From: Candidatus Nanopelagicales bacterium
GTDB lineage: Bacteria > Actinomycetota > Actinomycetes > S36-B12
NCBI GenBank assembly: GCA_028687755.1
Contig: JAQTZL010000004.1
Coordinates: forward strand, 62,001 to 126,000
Length of the DNA: 64,000 bases
Direction of reading: 5' to 3'
The position numbers and the translations under genes were made by a program. The notes under the pieces are model-generated. The model ran no database searches, had not been told where the DNA came from, and was given only the letters and a program-made list of their open reading frames with translations. Position 1 is the first letter of the stretch; each line of letters opens with the position of its first letter. Of the stretch, positions 63,631-64,000 are shown piece by piece.

Positions 63631-64000
63631 ATGAAAAGGTATGACGTATCTTCCCCCGTAGTTTTCACAAGCGCGAGCGCATCAAGCAGCACGCCCCACA
63701 TCCGCTTCACGTTGAAGCGCAGTGTGCTCGTACTCCTTGCGTTAGTCATTGGTGTGGCAACAAGTCTGGTCTCAATTCCCCGGGCACATGCCGCAACCAC
63801 AATTTCCTTCACGGCCCTAAACGGAACAGTCGGCACCGCACAAGCACTCAGGGCAACTGTCACTGAATCAAACAACGCGTTACTTGCCGGATCAATTTCT
63901 TACTACACAACTCCGGGCACCTTGATTGGCGCAGCACCGATCTCAGCTGCTGGTGTTACTGAAGCAGTGAATTGGACCCCACTCAGTGCAGGCACTGTCG
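63631..64000 (+). CDS. secreted protein with Ig-like repeat start (3' partial)
   Basis: The frame is open from ATG 63631 to the window end (123 codons visible). A long N-region is followed by a hydrophobic core (SVLVLLALVIGVATSLV) and a probable cleavage after AHA (about residue 54). The mature part, TISFTALNGTVG, SISYYTTPG, looks like a bacterial Ig-like repeat of surface proteins. The full domain plan is outside the window. Confidence 0.7.
   Translation, partial: MKRYDVSSPVVFTSASASSSTPHIRFTLKRSVLVLLALVIGVATSLVSIPRAHAATTISFTALNGTVGTAQALRATVTESNNALLAGSISYYTTPGTLIGAAPISAAGVTEAVNWTPLSAGTV

Overview
The window looks like an actinobacterial chromosome segment. This rests on a mycothiol-dependent maleylpyruvate-isomerase-like protein, DUF5926 and DUF4446 proteins, a ribbon-helix-helix regulator, and many genes whose start codon lies exactly 12 bases after a TAnnnT -10 box, i.e. 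probable leaderless mRNAs as is common in Actinomycetota. A planktonic lineage is only a guess. Base composition is visibly mosaic: about 5.2-19.4 kb is GC-richer, about 1-5 kb and 20.6-28 kb are AT-richer, and the rest is intermediate.

Layout. (1) 0-33 kb is a large surface-glycan island. Enzymes resembling all four Pgl steps for UDP-N,N'-diacetylbacillosamine and its transfer to lipid are present: dehydratase (1-1491), acetyltransferase (22484-23137), aminotransferase (24397-25536) and phosphoglycosyltransferase (25521-26135). A PglA-like GT4 lies at 23182-24327 and a PglK-like ABC flippase at 15882-17720. Between them sit an acyltransferase-3/SGNH gene, a GNAT gene, a carbamoyltransferase, several GT2s, a WecE-type aminotransferase, and a GT11 fucosyltransferase-like gene beside a GT6 (ABO-like) glycosyltransferase. 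(2) 33-45 kb is dominated by polytopic membrane proteins of GT-C type plus soluble glycosyltransferases; about twelve such membrane proteins occur in the whole window. (3) 45-50 kb is mostly general cell physiology: FAD-linked oxidase, RHH regulator, glycerophosphodiesterase, DUF5926, channel-like protein. (4) 50.6-53.8 kb is an operon of DUF4446, prephenate dehydratase, rmlB and rmlD. (5) 53.8-60 kb carries a GT87-like protein, a GT61, a HicB-like protein and a large secreted glycine-rich protein with an OmpA-like C-terminus. (6) 59.9-64 kb holds vapBC, a Cof-type HAD hydrolase, serS, an MDMPI-like gene and the start of a secreted protein.

How the genes could work together: RmlB at 52 kb supplies dTDP-4-keto-6-deoxyglucose, the substrate of the WecE-like aminotransferase at 19.4 kb. 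PglF/E/D/C build and load the first lipid-linked sugar, cytoplasmic GT2/GT4/GT6/GT11 enzymes extend it, and the ABC protein could flip it. The GT-C proteins, with polyprenyl-phosphate sugar synthases at 10.0 and 31.1 kb as donor makers, could add sugars outside. No oligosaccharyltransferase (WWDYG-type) or O-antigen ligase was recognised, so the acceptor is unknown.

Two genes are interrupted: a GT-C gene by an in-frame TAA at 4287-4289, and another membrane protein by a frameshift at a G10 tract (27296-27305) that might be phase-variable. Several short genes and start corrections are proposed from the leaderless-promoter rule.
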